NCBI GenBank assembly: GCA_037039685.1 | Contig: JAWNGF010000007.1 | Span: 248,001 to 312,000 of the forward strand | Direction of reading: 5' to 3' | DNA length: 64,000 nucleotides | From: Ceratobasidium sp. AG-K | Lineage: Eukaryota > Basidiomycota > Agaricomycetes > Cantharellales > Ceratobasidiaceae | Shown: piece after piece, positions 1 through 12,244 of the stretch | Layout: the number at the start of each line of letters is the position of its first letter | Position numbering within the stretch: position 1 is the first letter of the stretch | Position numbers and translations under genes: made by a program | Notes under the pieces: model-generated | What the model was told of the DNA's origin: nothing | Database searches by the model: none | Seen by the model: the letters and a program-made list of their open reading frames with translations, nothing else

Positions 1-991
1 CTGCTCAGCGTCAGCCAGGCCCGAATCAATGCATCTACTCGAAGTGATCGAATGTAGGCCAGTTTTACTTGAATTGGGATGGCTTGCTCAACTGGCTCAT
101 TCAGTGTCCCCACTTCCCACTGGCTACTAGACAGTGGCAACGAGGCGTTCTCGTACACGGGATTTGTCCAAAAGTCTACCAACATCTCTGGCACCATGTC
201 TCCTGTCAACTATGTCTCTTCTGCAGCGGGAGACACGGCTAACTTGAGGTTCAACGGTTTGTCTATCCTAAGCTGTTGCTTGACTTGAGCTGATATCTTA
301 CATAGCTAGCGCACTGGCCATTTATGGACCATGTGGTCCCTCAAACGGCATGATGCGCGTCTCCATCCAGGGAGAATCCACCAGCACCAGTCCTACCACC
401 AGCACCATCAATACGACCAAACCCATTCAAGCGGACGACTGCATGCTTTACCAGTCTGCTTGGCTATCTGAAAGTGTGATGCAGAACCTCACCATCACCA
501 ACGAGGACGGGCGGCAGCTTGGGATTAACCGAATCGAGTTTATCCGGCTGTTATATGGCGAGGTGGGTGGGGGCAGCGCCGCTGCGTTCAAGCTGGGCAC
601 GATTATTTGCATTATCATTGGCACCATGGTATTCTTTGCACTTGTCGGTCTTGCCGTTTTCATGCGGTCGAGCAAGCGGAGGCAAAAGGTCAATCGTGCG
701 TGTGCACTTTTCTGTAGCTGAAGCCGTTATCTTTCATCACAAAGCTTGGGTAGCAAAACCATCGTTTGTTTGAGTTTGCATTCATTATGGGTATGCCTTA
801 TCATTCCGTAGATATTCCTATGTTTATTCGTGTAATCGTGGCTTGGTTGGTTGTACATGGATATTATGTTGCCTATTTCTTACAGCTCCAAAGACGATGA
901 ACTCGAGATCTTCAAGAAGGTGGGGGTGACATTCCTGAGCAGCACGCACAGATTTATTGGGCAGCCACTGGCTCTGGGTATCTTTCAATGA
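1..991 (+). CDS. single-pass membrane protein, 3' part of gene (5' end outside window)
   Basis: Hand-spliced exons are 1..53, 105..256, 306..699 and 886..991. The introns 54..104 and 257..305 are 51 and 49 nt, GT-AG, and join in phase. The third intron (700..885) is the least certain, because the donor is a weak GTGTGC and a small extra exon could lie inside it. The product has a Ser/Thr-rich, probably extracellular part containing NTT and NLT N-glycosylation sequons, then one strongly hydrophobic segment around 586..663 (starting KLGTIICIIIG), followed by a basic stop-transfer stretch RSSKRRQK. The short cytoplasmic tail begins SKDDELEIFK and ends at TGA 989..991. This layout is common in Agaricomycete plasma-membrane proteins of unknown role, often with an upstream extracellular beta-sandwich. 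The function is not recognised. Confidence 0.6.
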
Positions 992-3900
992 AGTCTTGTT
1001 CATTTGTAGGCCAGCCCAACTAAGAAAGCGAGTTTGGTTTCGGGAGAAGACTACTCAAAGGAATTGACAGCAATAAATATGCTACCAGAATAATTATAAT
1101 ACTTGACGCATGAGCGAAATGCCGACTCATGCAGGAGATAAGAAACCACATTGGAAATGACACTGAACTATCGGACTACATACAAAACTAAACGTACCCA
1201 GGGGGGATCGGCATCAGTCCGAGATGAGATTATTGGACCGATTCTCGTCCGGTCTGACAAAACCACCTTCGCCGATTTCCACCAGGGGCGCGGTCGGTAT
1301 ATGCGCGGAGAGCATAAGGCGGCAGCCATTGCTTCTCAGTGATGAGTCCCGGCAGTTTGGTTCGTGACTAAGGTCAGTCGTGTCAAGGGCATGGTCGCTC
1401 CGATCGGCGCAGGAATTAGGCACGGGTATGCAGAACCGTCTCGGTTAGACCTTGGAGTGCGACGTCGCAATCGGTACAGAGTTTCAAAGGCGGATGGCTT
1501 CATCGTCTGGCTAACACGACCGGGAGTGTGCACTGATCAGCTACCCGAAATAAAATGCGTAGAGGGTGTACAAACCGATTGTGACAAACAGTGCACCGCA
1601 CCATCTACCGCAGGCCACGTTTGAATCTATAATAACCCCTATCGACGGCCGGAAGAATTCGACTGGATTATATGCAACTACCAACGCGACGCGCAGCTTG
1701 CATGCGCCTAAACCTGATTTCCTAGGATTCAGAGGTTCCATCTCTGGACGATGACGGCAGATCAGGTAGCTGCCTCCTCGTTCCGAGCCTTACACAGCGG
1801 CCAGATGTCCACCTGAGGGTGGTATTCACTCGAGTAAACCCGAAACGGACGGGATCCTTGGACCGGCGCTGGCATCGGAAGCCAAGTCTTGGCGCATTGG
1901 CAGATAGCGAACGAGTTTCATCCGGCGGGACCGAGGTGTGCTTGGAGAGCGTAGAATCAGGGGAGGTCGATTATCGGGGATCCACTCGAGTAACGATGTT
2001 CACAGCCCATGGTAGTCGGTGGGGAGGTATTGCCAGCCAGTCCTATCCAAGGTTCGATTCAACATGGCGACTCCGAGATACATCTCTAGCCGTATCGTTG
2101 ACGACGTGTCCGAGTGCGCAGGAGAGCCGATGAGCGTGTGGAGAATGCGGCGTGTGGTTTGGTAGATGATATGGATGGTGTGCCTGAGATGAGAGAATGC
2201 GACAGGGTAGCGTGTGGAGCGTATAGCTCCGAATTGTTGACCAGGGCTAATTCGAGCCGCGTTCTGATGATTTAGACCCGGCGCGACAGAAAGCGAGTTT
2301 ATATATGACCTGCGATATGCGTATTCTTGTCCGATTATGGGCTGCCCAGTGGTCCGCCTGGCGGTGGGATAAATAGTTGGGTAGGGGAATAGCATCTGCC
2401 TCGACTGACTTGTATTAAACACGCCCGTGGGCGAGGAGAGGAAGTCGGATTGAGAAGGAGTAATGGGCCATTCGAAAAGGGCGGATGGGATCGATTCTTG
2501 GGGGCCTCAAGCAGTGCTCCCGTCGAGATGGCGTTCCCTGGTTCAATCACACCCACACGAGCTAACTTCGGTAGATCAGCTCAACCAAACCAATACGAGA
2601 AATGGGAGGGCTCACGGAAGTGAGTGTGATACGGCTCATTTCTTCGGAAACCGAGTCAATCACGCAATACGATCCCCATGCGACCTCAGTTCCACCAAGC
2701 CTGTTTGTATTATCTTGAGAGCGGTCAGAAAACCGCACCAATGTTTGCTAGCCGTATCCTATAAGACTGTTGTGCCTATTCGCTCGTCAAACTCGACACT
2801 CACCTGAGAGTGCGGCTCGGCACAAGTTGGACGAGAGTCAGCTAGAACCGGCAAGAATGGCGGGCGGAGAGGTTTGCCACTAGTTTAGATAACTTAACCA
2901 GTGGAGGTGCAAGTCGAGATGCGTGTCTCGGAGGGGCTCAGACTAAGGGGCGCTTGTCAAGGACGGTCAAAGAGGAACTGGTCATCTTCGAGGAGTGCTG
3001 TTGGTTTGCTTCCGAGCCGCTCCACAGGTTATGTCATGCTTTGTCAGCCACCATGCGCAAAGCTCCGCCGAGAACTTCGCGATAAACGCTACTGCCCGAG
3101 GACGCCAGCAAGACACGAATAACAGATCTCTAACTTGTTAAGCTTCTATCGCAAGTAACAATGCTTGTTTGCCTCCATCGCCCCATGCCATTACTTGTAT
3201 GTCCCGTAATCCTTGGAGGGGCCGATGACATCTCGTGTATCTCTGTAAATCAAAAGCATACCCTAGAACTCCCCCATATGATATCTTCAAAGCCTGTATC
3301 GATTTGACCCAATATGGCCGCTTTTTCACCTAGGGGGACCACCAAGTTAATTTGGGTGTTTCAACATAAAATCGGCCTCCTTAAGAAGTTGCCGGCGGAA
3401 TACTCAAAATCTGGCCGAAACAAAGTGTGCCGAAGTTGCTGTCCTGAGCAAAGTGTACAAGTTTCTATTGATATATAGACAACCCCACTGTAGATCACCG
3501 TGGACCCCAAATCTCCGTAAAATACGGAGGTTTATGCGGAGGTTTCCTCCGTGTCGTTGGCAAAACACGGCGGTAAACCTCGTATCTTGGTCAGCGGTCG
3601 TTGGAGTGCCTTGATCTCGACGCTGGATACGGTGATTACCTCCGTGTTTTGCCAAGGACTTGGATCAAACTCCGTAAAATACGGAGTTTTAGGGCCCATA
3701 GTGGATGCTGGTGTAGACGGGGCGGTCGTTACACTACTCCAGATTAATGGATATCGCAGCCTCCGGATATTTAACCCCCTGCAGCCCCAAGATGGATTCT
3801 TTGAGGTTAAAATACCCACAGTATCGTAGCCGATGTAGTACACGGGTGGAAGAGAGCTAGTGCAAAGCATTGGTTCGATTGAATGGGTATGACACAGCAT

Positions 3901-4546
3901 AAAGCATCCGGCGGTGGGTCTTGTGTAGGGTTTTTGTTACTGATGTATCTTAGTTAGCCCAAGGCGACGTAGCCGCCATTAATGACAAGCCTTAACACAA
4001 TCGATTTGGTAGTGTCAACGATGTAGTAGGTGTCCGGTCCCTGGGTCTCCTCCTCCCGACCTCCACCAGCTATAGGATACCGCCTTGCCCTCTCCATCGT
4101 GGCGGCGAGAGTGATTTCGAGCGCCCATCGCTGCCTGTCCGCTTGCTACATAGTCACAGCTGGCTTCCTCTATACAGGAGTCGCCCTATCGCCTTCCCGC
4201 AGCTCGTTGCTGCGCAGAGTCAACTTACCAACATCTCGCTGCCCACTGCTCTGCTCGGGTTCTAACTGGTATTGTTGGCTAACCCCGCATTGCGTCTTTC
4301 TGGCGCATTCCACCACGAATTCAAATGAGATGGTTTGACATAGGGTAAAGCATCCGATAACATGACTCAACGGACCAGCGTACCCACAAATTCATGCCGA
4401 GGGCAGTCGCCACAACAACGAAGAACATAAACTACTAAGCGAATGGTCGGATCCCACCCAGTTCTGCGGCAGGGCGACTCACCTGTAATTACAGTGAGAG
4501 AGATAGATGCCGTTGCGTGCGCCCGAGGTTCTCAGGCAACTCATTC
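992..4546. other. long intergenic stretch without a supportable gene
   Basis: About 3.5 kb in which open frames are short, overlap on both strands, and show no recognisable domain and no chain of phase-compatible exons. Near 2051 and 3871 there are B-box-like GGTTCGATT strings, but no matching tRNA cloverleaf could be drawn. The only clear structure is the inverted repeat at about 3485..3720. A fast-evolving or lineage-specific gene cannot be excluded without RNA data. Confidence 0.5.
3485..3720. repeat. inverted-repeat (foldback/MITE-like) element
   Basis: Two arms face each other. The string CTCCGTAAAATACGGAG, itself a short hairpin, occurs at 3513..3529 and again at 3670..3686. Between these copies, 3557..3576 is the reverse complement of 3636..3655 at 19 of 20 positions. 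The similarity continues outward, more weakly, towards about 3485 and 3720. The internal loop is about 60 nt. No transposase is encoded and no clean target-site duplication was found, so it is either a degraded non-autonomous element or a structured locus. Confidence 0.5.
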
Positions 4547-7500
4547 CTATGATCCGAGATTGCTCAGATTCAATTCCTCGAGTTCTCGATGGACATCAGC
4601 GGCTTCTGTTTCGTTTCCAGCTTCGGAGAGATAATCAGCGAGTTGCTCCAGGGCTCTGGAGAATCGGGAAGAATGTGCACTTGGATATTGTTGGTTGAGC
4701 GGGCGATAGATCTCGACGGACTGTTTGATTGCTATCAGTGCCTCATCACAACGTCCCAGCGAGTTCAAACAGAAGGACAGCTGACTTGAGGACAATGCAA
4801 GCTCAGAGTTGAACACTTCTGGTCTCTCGGATGCGAGCTGCCGACGAAGCTCCACCGCCTCCTGCACGGGGCTCAGAGCTTCGTCAAAGCGATCCAAATC
4901 GGAGAGACGACAAGAAAGGCCATGAAGTGATCGGGCATAGTCGCTGGCGAAGACCGCAGGACGCTCAGCAAAAAGCTGCTGATGAAGCTCAACCGCTTCT
5001 TGCACTGTGGTTAGGGCCTCTTCATGATGGCCTTGGACAGAGAGGTCAACCGAGAGGGAGTGGAGAGATTCGGCAAGAGTAGATGTGTGGACCGCTGGTC
5101 TCTCCGTTGAAAGTTGTCTGCGCAGTGCTACTGCCTCTTGTGACGCTAGCAACGCCTCACTGTGACGGCCTACACTGGTGAGGTCAGATGAGAGGTTATG
5201 CAGAGAGCTAGCGAGATTAGACGTAAACACTGCTGGGCGCTCTTTGGCAAGCGTTCGGCGAATGTTGACGGTCTCTTCAGTAGCTTCTAATGCTTGCCTG
5301 TCCCTGCCCAGACGGGAGAGAACGAACGAGAGGTTCTCTAGCGATCCGGCAAGGTCACCCATGACTGATGGTCGCTCCTTGGCTAGTTGCCGATATAGCT
5401 CGACTGTCTCTTCTGCCATAGCTAGTCCTTCATTGTAGCGACCTAAATCAATGAAGGAACATGCAAGCGAATTTAGAGAGAATGCGAGATCAGAGACGAA
5501 TGCCGACGGTTGCTCCTTGGGGAGCTGCCGGCGAAGTTCTATCGCTGCCTGTATGGCCGACAGCGAATCCTCATGCCGGCCCAGGTCCGAGAGGCAGGCT
5601 GAGTAGCAGTGCAGGTACAGTGCCATGTTGGCATTTTGTGTCGTTGTTACCTGTTCGTTAGGTGAAAGGCTGTGCTGGATCTCGACTGCTTCCTCAACCG
5701 CTTTGAGGGCGTCGTCTGGGCGCCCAAGGCCTCTGTACGCAGTAGCCAAATGACACAGCGAGCGCGCAAGATTAGCCGAAGACTCTACTGAATTGGTGAT
5801 TGTAAGACCCCGCTGAATGCTGATGGCTTCACTTGCAGCTACTACTGCCTCGTCTTGCTGATTGAGGCCTCTCAGGTAAGGTACGCTGGCACTCAAGGCC
5901 CGAGCAAGTGCCACCGGACTCTCGTTCTTGTGGGCTTCCTGGTTGCGGTATATCACGATCTCATCTCGAGCAGCAAGCAGTGCCTCTTCTCTGCGATCCA
6001 TGTAACTGAGTCGTTCGGCGAGGTCATGAGATATGTGCGCCAGAGCCTGGCCGAACACTAACGGCTTGAGGGTAGGGTGGGACAAGAGGCCGCTCTTTGG
6101 AGAACGTCAATTAGTAATGCCTCGAGCATCGCCACCGTGATACACTGACCTCCACACACTGGTGTAGTCTTGATAGACCCTCGTATCGACTATATGCGAC
6201 CACCAACTCCATCCACAGCGTGACCTTGTGTACTAGGAACCGCTGTAGCTGCTCCACTAGGTCGGCTGGCATGGATGTCTCGGTATCCATCAGATGATCA
6301 AGCCAGAACCGGCACGCATACATCAGCTCCTCCGGGATGTCGCCCTCCTGGACTGAGGGAATGCCTGATGACTGGGCTTCGCCGGTTGAGCAATATCCAA
6401 CACCTGGTAGGTTATTATCCAGGCTCTCGTTGATGAGGGTGAGGCACAATAGTGCGATTCTTCGACTATGCTCTTTCTCGTCGATCGCAAAACGCTGGCT
6501 TGCCGTTGGTGCGCCCGGACGTGTGGCTCGCTGCGTCAAGAAGTCGCGCAAGGATGAGTGTAGAAAGCGAACTGGCTGACCCGTCGGTCTGTTGGAGAGC
6601 CCAGTCATCAGTGGGCTCAGTTGCCGAAGTGCGAGTTCAGACCCCATGATCACACGCTAATATAGCGTATTCAGAGCTTGCAGTGTCAAAGGTGACTTGG
6701 CAGCAACAACAGCTCCAAGCAGCATGGAACAGCTGGTGGCGAACTCTTCGTCGTCCCAGTTACAAGCCAGAAGAATTGTAGCATACAGGTTGTCCATCTT
6801 TGACTCGGCTGAAGACCCAGTTCGGTACGAGGCGGAGATAAGCAGCTCCAGCTCCCGTTTTGGATAGTAGCACGACGACAAGTAATCGCATGTCGTTGCA
6901 ACCCACAGAAACAGACCGCCGGCCTTGGCTTGGAACGCAGATACAAGCTCCAAGTCTGGCCAATCATCGCCCAGATCATGCTGCTCTGCAACCTGCTTGA
7001 GCTTGTACGGAACATAGAGCGCAACATCGTTGGAGTTATTCTCTGTGTATATATCCAAGGATGTGGAGTGAACATGGGATTTACGGCGCAGCTTCTCCAT
7101 ATCGGCCGACATGCGAGATGTCAGGAATATGCGAATGTAACTTGGCAATTGACTAGCCCTCTCGGTTAAAATCCGTAGTAGATCGATGTCGCAGCCTTCA
7201 TCTAGAGCATCCAGTACAATTACGAGAGGATGGGCGCAATCGTAGTCCACACTAGGATTAAGGATGAGTTCCTGGAACTGTCGAGCGATCGGAGCACCGA
7301 TCAAGCTTTCATCAGCTTGAATCGCCGATATGATTCGAGTGGTGAGTCCGCTGTCCCGACGGGAAAGGTCGGTCGCGATCGTACTCATCAAGCGCTTTGG
7401 ATTATTTCGCTCGGCAGTCTCGCGGTCGAAGAAGAACGAAGTAAGTAGCTGTTTGCTCTCAGACAAACGCTGCGAAATGGTATGGGCAATCGCGCTTTTG

Positions 7501-8300
7501 CCAGCTCCAGCGACACCAGTCAGCAAGAAGATATTTGTATTGGTAGCGCCGTAGTCTGTTTTGACCCACGAGAGTATGGATTCGATGACGTTCTGCCGGG
7601 TGTTGGGCAAGCATACGCGATTTGGATCCCATGAAGCACCTCTGACGTAATGGAGCTTGGCGAGCAGCGGATCCACAATATCGTGCTTTTCTGCCAGCTG
7701 TAAGATTTTCTCAGCCCTCAGGTCCATTCTAATGGTAGCTCCGAGCTGCTCGTTCAGTGCTCTTCGGATGAGCAGGGTAATGTGCGAGTTGAGAATTAAG
7801 ATACCTTGAAAAGCCCGACCGCATCGTCAATCTGCTGTCTCATTTCGACAATCATAATCGAGTGATCTAGAAAGTGTCGTAGCTGTAGCCATACTGGGTC
7901 ACTATGTCGGGCTTTAATTCGCGTTACAACTTCTTTAAGGGTTCTGGAATAGAGGCCTGAGGGATCCGGGAACACCTGAGATCATATGAAATACCACACC
8001 TCAGAAGCTTCTCCACGTGCACTTTTACTTCAGATTCTTCAACGTCTACAGATTCAACAGATTGGAGCGCGGTTGCAACCGCAGCCTCGATGTATGCTCG
8101 AAACTCGGTCCATTCACTTGCACAAGTTTTAAATCTCTGCGAGGAACCGTCATCATTCAGTGTCAACGCCACTTCACAGTGCATACCATAACAAGGGCGG
8201 CGATCTCCAATACCGTATCAGCAATACTCTTGAGAGGTGGAGCGAGGCTGATCGAAGCAGCGGCTAGCCTAGGAAACCGTAGGGCCGACTCTCCTTCCAT
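4547..8300 (-). pseudogene. NACHT-TPR (NLR-like) STAND protein with one in-frame stop
   Basis: Spliced exons, in transcript order, are 8300..8187, 8136..8000, 7943..7805, 7745..6150 and 6094..4547. All introns are 50-59 nt, GT-AG and phase-consistent (the 7944..7999 donor, GTGTGG, is weak), giving 1178 codons. Residues 1-135 are a helical N-terminal region of unassigned type. The NACHT P-loop GVAGAGKS lies near residue 207, followed by a Walker-B-like VIVLDALDEG near 314. From about 662 to the end there are roughly ten TPR units of 42 residues with the recurring core EAVELRRQL, of the kinesin-light-chain type. Such fungal NLRs are thought to act in non-self recognition or programmed cell death; the role here is inferred. 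Codon 493 (6659..6657) is TAG, with the same frame open on both sides, so this is a single nonsense mutation, a readthrough site or a sequence error. The start at 8300 is inferred from context. Confidence 0.75.
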
Positions 8301-9157
8301 CGATATATGACTCTGAGTACAAAACCGATTCGAGTATGATGTGGTTGAATGCAACCCTGGACCTGGATGAGAATGTGGTGATGGGCGCTTCAACGCTGCA
8401 ATTTAAGTGGCAGTTTGGAAATGTTTGTCTGTGTCAGCTGACGCCAATGCTTACCCGACTTGACTATATCCATATTTCCACACTCGAAGCACGCGCGTTC
8501 CGGGATCTGGTTGGCGCAATGGTCTTGCCGATTTCCACGAGAGCTTAAGATACTGAGAAAGGAACTCATCTTTCCCCTCGTGGTGTCCCGGACACAACGG
8601 TTAAATGAACAACAGTTTGCATAGAGTTCTAACCGCCCCGATCGGAGCAGAGCGACACCGCATGCTAGGGGGCATTGGCTCAAAAGAATCGATGCCAAAG
8701 GTCGTAGATGCAATACTTCCGCCTGTATGGACGTTAGTGCCTCATACATCGAAGACCCCTGCTGCAGCGGTCACACTAATCATGAAGCGCCCGAGCAAGT
8801 CTCAGGTTATGGGTAGTAAGTGGCCCCAAGGCAAGTCCCCGGCAAATGTGTGCGGCTTCTCTTGGCATTCGAATTTACTCCCTGTCGCTATCTCCGTCAG
8901 AGCATTGCTTAGAGATGGCTGGGGGGGGGGGGGATTTTGTTACGCATCGCAGAATGCTTGTATCTGTCTTCGCGCCGGTGAAGTTATTCAATGTATGAGC
9001 TGAGTGAAAGACTCGCTGGTGGTTGGCGACTTGGACCTCTATTCCTGGAAACTCACGCAAGAATAGATTTTCAGCTATTGACTAGTCGATCCGTGGTAAA
9101 GTCAAGTTCCAAGCAGGGACTGGCACGTGATCATCTTCATTCCTCATTGCACCAAAC
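8301..9157. other. divergent intergenic region
   Basis: This separates the NLR-like gene (leftward) from the coilin gene (rightward) and should hold both promoters. A minus-strand open frame at 8390..8749 has no domain and no supporting splice sites. A run of 13 G lies at 8921..8933. Nothing else is recognisable. Confidence 0.5.
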
Positions 9158-10950
9158 ATGAACCTCGCCACCACCCCCACTCTCACCCGCTTCCGAATCC
9201 AAACCTCCCCACCTCTCGAGCCCATAAAGGCATGGCACATCATATCATCCGAATCTGGTCTTAGCTGTATAGGAGATTTAGCGCGTGATGTTGCACTCGT
9301 ATTAGGGATTGATTCCGAAGTGGTGCTCGAGTTGGATGGCTTCGTGCTTCTGGCAACGAGTCCGGTGGGAGCTGTGCGCGACGGTGATGTGATAACGTGA
9401 GAACTTTCCCATTCTCTCTGAAACTGTTTTTTATCTTTAATTTTCTCTCCCCAGAGTGAAACGTAAACCCCAGACCGATAAACGAAAAGCAGCATATGGT
9501 ACATGTTCGCAACTCACTAGGGATATCAAACCATTAATTGCCCCTTCTATCTTTCCAGCGACAAGCAACAACTCACAAAAGCGACAAAAAACAGAATCCC
9601 CAGCTCCCGTTCCAGGCGCTGTCCCTACTGCTGCACCGGTAGCTCAACCGCGCCCTGCCACAACATCCGGCGTAGCGATACGGCGTCCATCCGCTAAGAC
9701 TACCGTGCCAGATCCCTCCAGCTCCAGCGAAGCGACCAGTTCCGACTCTGAATCGGACAGTTCCTCAGACAGTTCCTCAGACGACTCTGACTCGAGCTCA
9801 GAATCAAGCTCAGACTCGGACTCGGAATCAGACTCGGAATCAGATTCGGACCATGCGCCTACGCCTCAGCCTATTTTTCGTCAACCACGAACGACATCGC
9901 TTCCACCAGCAGCTAAAACGTGAGTTGTAACAATTTGCCTCGGTTGTTTGTTACCGACAATTTCACAATTCCCACAGTCCAACTCCACTCACCGCACCCC
10001 GCCTTACACCCACTCAACCACCAGTTCCTCCAGGCCAAGGCAAACAATCGACCAAAAACCGAAATGCTCGTCGACGGGTAATGAGAAAACACCAGGCTGC
10101 AGGGACCGGACTCACCCCAACCCCACAACCGCGAGACACTCCACTCTCCCAATCGCCCCCAGTCCTACCATCCACGACAACCCTAAATAAACCTCCCGCC
10201 GCGATCGCACCCGCTAAAAACGCCAACAAGAACAAGCGCAAGGGATTCGACAAGGATATGGCGGAAGCGGTCGCGACTCGAACCGTCTTTGGGCCCGACC
10301 CGCCTGCAAAGTCGAAATCGCAATATACCCACTATCATGTTGTTCCGCCGTCTGAGCGCACGGACCTTCCTTCGAATGTGATTGTGACGAGTGTGGATGT
10401 GGAGGCAATGGATGGGATGGACGGTGTGGGCGAGTGGTTCGATGGTGAGATGCGAGAGGATGTGGCTGAGACGAAGCCCGATGAGCCGGCCAAAAAAGTG
10501 GAAGAACCGCCTGCCGAAAACACCTCGAAGATCGACTGGGAGGTGGTTGACTCGGATTGGGAAAAGAGATGGGACTCGTTCACGGCTGTTGGGTCGGAGG
10601 GTTGGAAGACGCTCAAGGTCGGGGAGCTACTTGGATGGCAGGTGCGATCTTCAATATTCGCACCTGACACTTCGAAACTAACGTGGTTTCCTCTCCAGGC
10701 TCTGACCATTGACCCTCTAACGTGCACGCCCGGTACAAAGATCCACCTCGCTCGAGTAACTGCGCCCGTCGACCCATCGTCCAAAAAAGTGGAATGCTTC
10801 ATTATTGATCGACCAGGAGCGGATGGAGTAGCTTTTGGGTACGGTGGAGCGTACGAAGACGAAGAAATGGAGGACGGGAGTGGCGATGAAACTGGCGAAT
10901 CCAGGAGCGTCGAGGTCGGAGAGCTAGAAAGCTGGAAGGTCATTGGTTAG
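9158..10950 (+). CDS. coilin-like Cajal-body scaffold protein
   Basis: Exons 9158..9396, 9455..9498, 9559..9919, 9978..10641 and 10699..10950 give 519 aa. The N-terminus (residues 1-80) has the coilin N-terminal pattern: RFRIQTSPPLEPIKAWHI, then ELDGFVLLATSPVGAVRDGD. The middle is a low-complexity Ser/Asp/Glu tract (about 9718..9857), followed by basic STKNRNARRR, a likely nuclear localisation and RNA-binding segment. The C-terminal part (KVGELLGWQ, then ALTIDPLTC and KIHLARVTAP) matches the atypical Tudor-like fold of coilins. Coilin scaffolds Cajal bodies and supports snRNP maturation in the nucleus. Two of the four introns (9499..9558 and 10642..10698) are multiples of three without stops, so unspliced transcripts stay in frame. 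The family call rests on the ends of the protein, because the middle is not conserved. Confidence 0.75.
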
Positions 10951-11471
10951 GCGTGGTGATCTTAACGTTGTATGCTTTCCCTCACAGTTCACATGCACAC
11001 GTCAGACCTCTTGATTCAATGACACTTATTACTGTGCCAAATTAATCGCTCAAAATGAGCAACCGACCCTGGAGGAGTCACAGCTCATATATAGTCGATA
11101 TTACCCAGGTCATTCCCAGACAACTTTTGGTCACTGGACAATGAGGTAGGACGAATCACTGGCTTCCCCTTGAATGTCCCGTGTCCGAGAACCAGTCACG
11201 AATTCATATTACTCTGCCCACCAAACATAAAACGCGACTCATTATAATACCCACTAACCAAGAGGTATGATATTCACCTCCTACAGTTGTCATGAACCCC
11301 CGCATCCAACGATCGTCGAGAAAGCTAAGCACGAAACCGACCTCTCCAAGTTCATTCCGCACGTGACCACCTCTACTTGCCCTTCGGACCGGAATCAATT
11401 TCTGCATCCGGTAGTCCGAGGTAGACACTAGACGTCGCTCATCGCCCGACCTCCGACACCGACTTAACATC
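10951..11471. other. coilin 3' region and eS26 promoter
   Basis: No gene is seen. The last 150 bases before the eS26 ATG are rich in pyrimidine tracts (around 11330..11470), as is usual for ribosomal-protein promoters. A weak TATA-like TATAATAC lies near 11243, but it is too far upstream to be assigned with confidence. Confidence 0.4.
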
Positions 11472-12244
11472 ATGGTGAGTGAGGTTTTTCAATGGTCTTG
11501 GGGGTTGATAAAATGGCTCGGAATGCGAGTTTGAGAGCGGGAGATCATGTGTGGGGTGGATAGGTAGCTTGAGTGTGGATGGATCGCCGGCTGGAAATTG
11601 GATGGACTGGGATCTACACTCGGAGAAGGATGGGACTTTGATTGATCTCGTGAGTATATTTGAGTACAATGCTAATCATTGCTTGCCTCGCAGACTAAGA
11701 AAAGAAGAAATGGTGGCCGCAACAAGCACGGCCGTGGCCATGTCGGATTTGTCCGCTGCTCCAACTGCTCGCGCTGGTGAGTCGATCTCTAGATTCTACC
11801 AACCCATCCAACCCATAAGCCCACAATTACCACACTTTTGCTTCGTCCACTCCTTTCTACGAGCATATACCCTAACTTATTTCGGCAGCGTCCCCAAAGA
11901 CAAGGCGATCAAGCGCTTCACCGTGAGGAACATGGTCGAGTCGGCCGCTGTTCGTGATATCTCCGAGGCCTCGGTCTACTCCGGTGAGCCCACATAACCC
12001 ATAACCCCTACCACCTCTAATGGCAAGTATAGAGTACGTCATCCCCAAACTATACATCAAAATCGCCTACTGTGTCTCCTGCGCGATCCACTCGCACGTT
12101 GTCCGTGTGCGCTCGCGCGAGGGCCGCCGAAACCGTGCTCCCCCACCACGCGTACGGTTCAAGGACGGAAAGAAGGTCAACCCTGCTGTGGCTGCTGCCG
12201 AGGACAGCAAAGCTGCTGCTGCCGCCGCCGCTGGTGCGCAGTGA
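11472..12244 (+). CDS. RPS26: 40S ribosomal protein eS26
   Basis: Exons 11472..11474, 11694..11776, 11889..11983 and 12033..12244 give 130 aa. The spliced product starts [18 protein letters not shown] and carries the eS26 zinc-binding cysteines (CSNC in exon 2, CVSC in exon 4). It also has the highly conserved [20 protein letters not shown] and a basic [13 protein letters not shown]. It ends in a fungal-type Ala-rich tail. eS26 sits at the mRNA exit channel of the small subunit and contacts mRNA upstream of the start codon. The first exon contributes only the ATG and is followed by a 219-nt intron, long for this genome and typical of ribosomal-protein genes whose first intron carries regulatory signals. 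All joins are GT-AG and in phase. This is the most secure protein call in the window. Confidence 0.95.

Noticed and set aside
2040..2110. tRNA-like B-box GGTTCGATT
   Set aside because: No A-box at proper spacing and no acceptor or anticodon stems could be formed.
3532..3900. Open frames of 92-122 codons across the inverted repeat
   Set aside because: They arise from the palindromic sequence on both strands and have no protein-like pattern.
8390..8749. Minus-strand open frame of 119 codons upstream of the NLR-like gene
   Set aside because: No domain, no splice-consistent extension, and a composition like the surrounding intergenic DNA.
10335..10943. Long minus-strand frame over the coilin gene
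   Set aside because: The Ser-rich antisense frame is produced by the acidic and basic codons of coilin. The plus strand has the conserved domains and introns.
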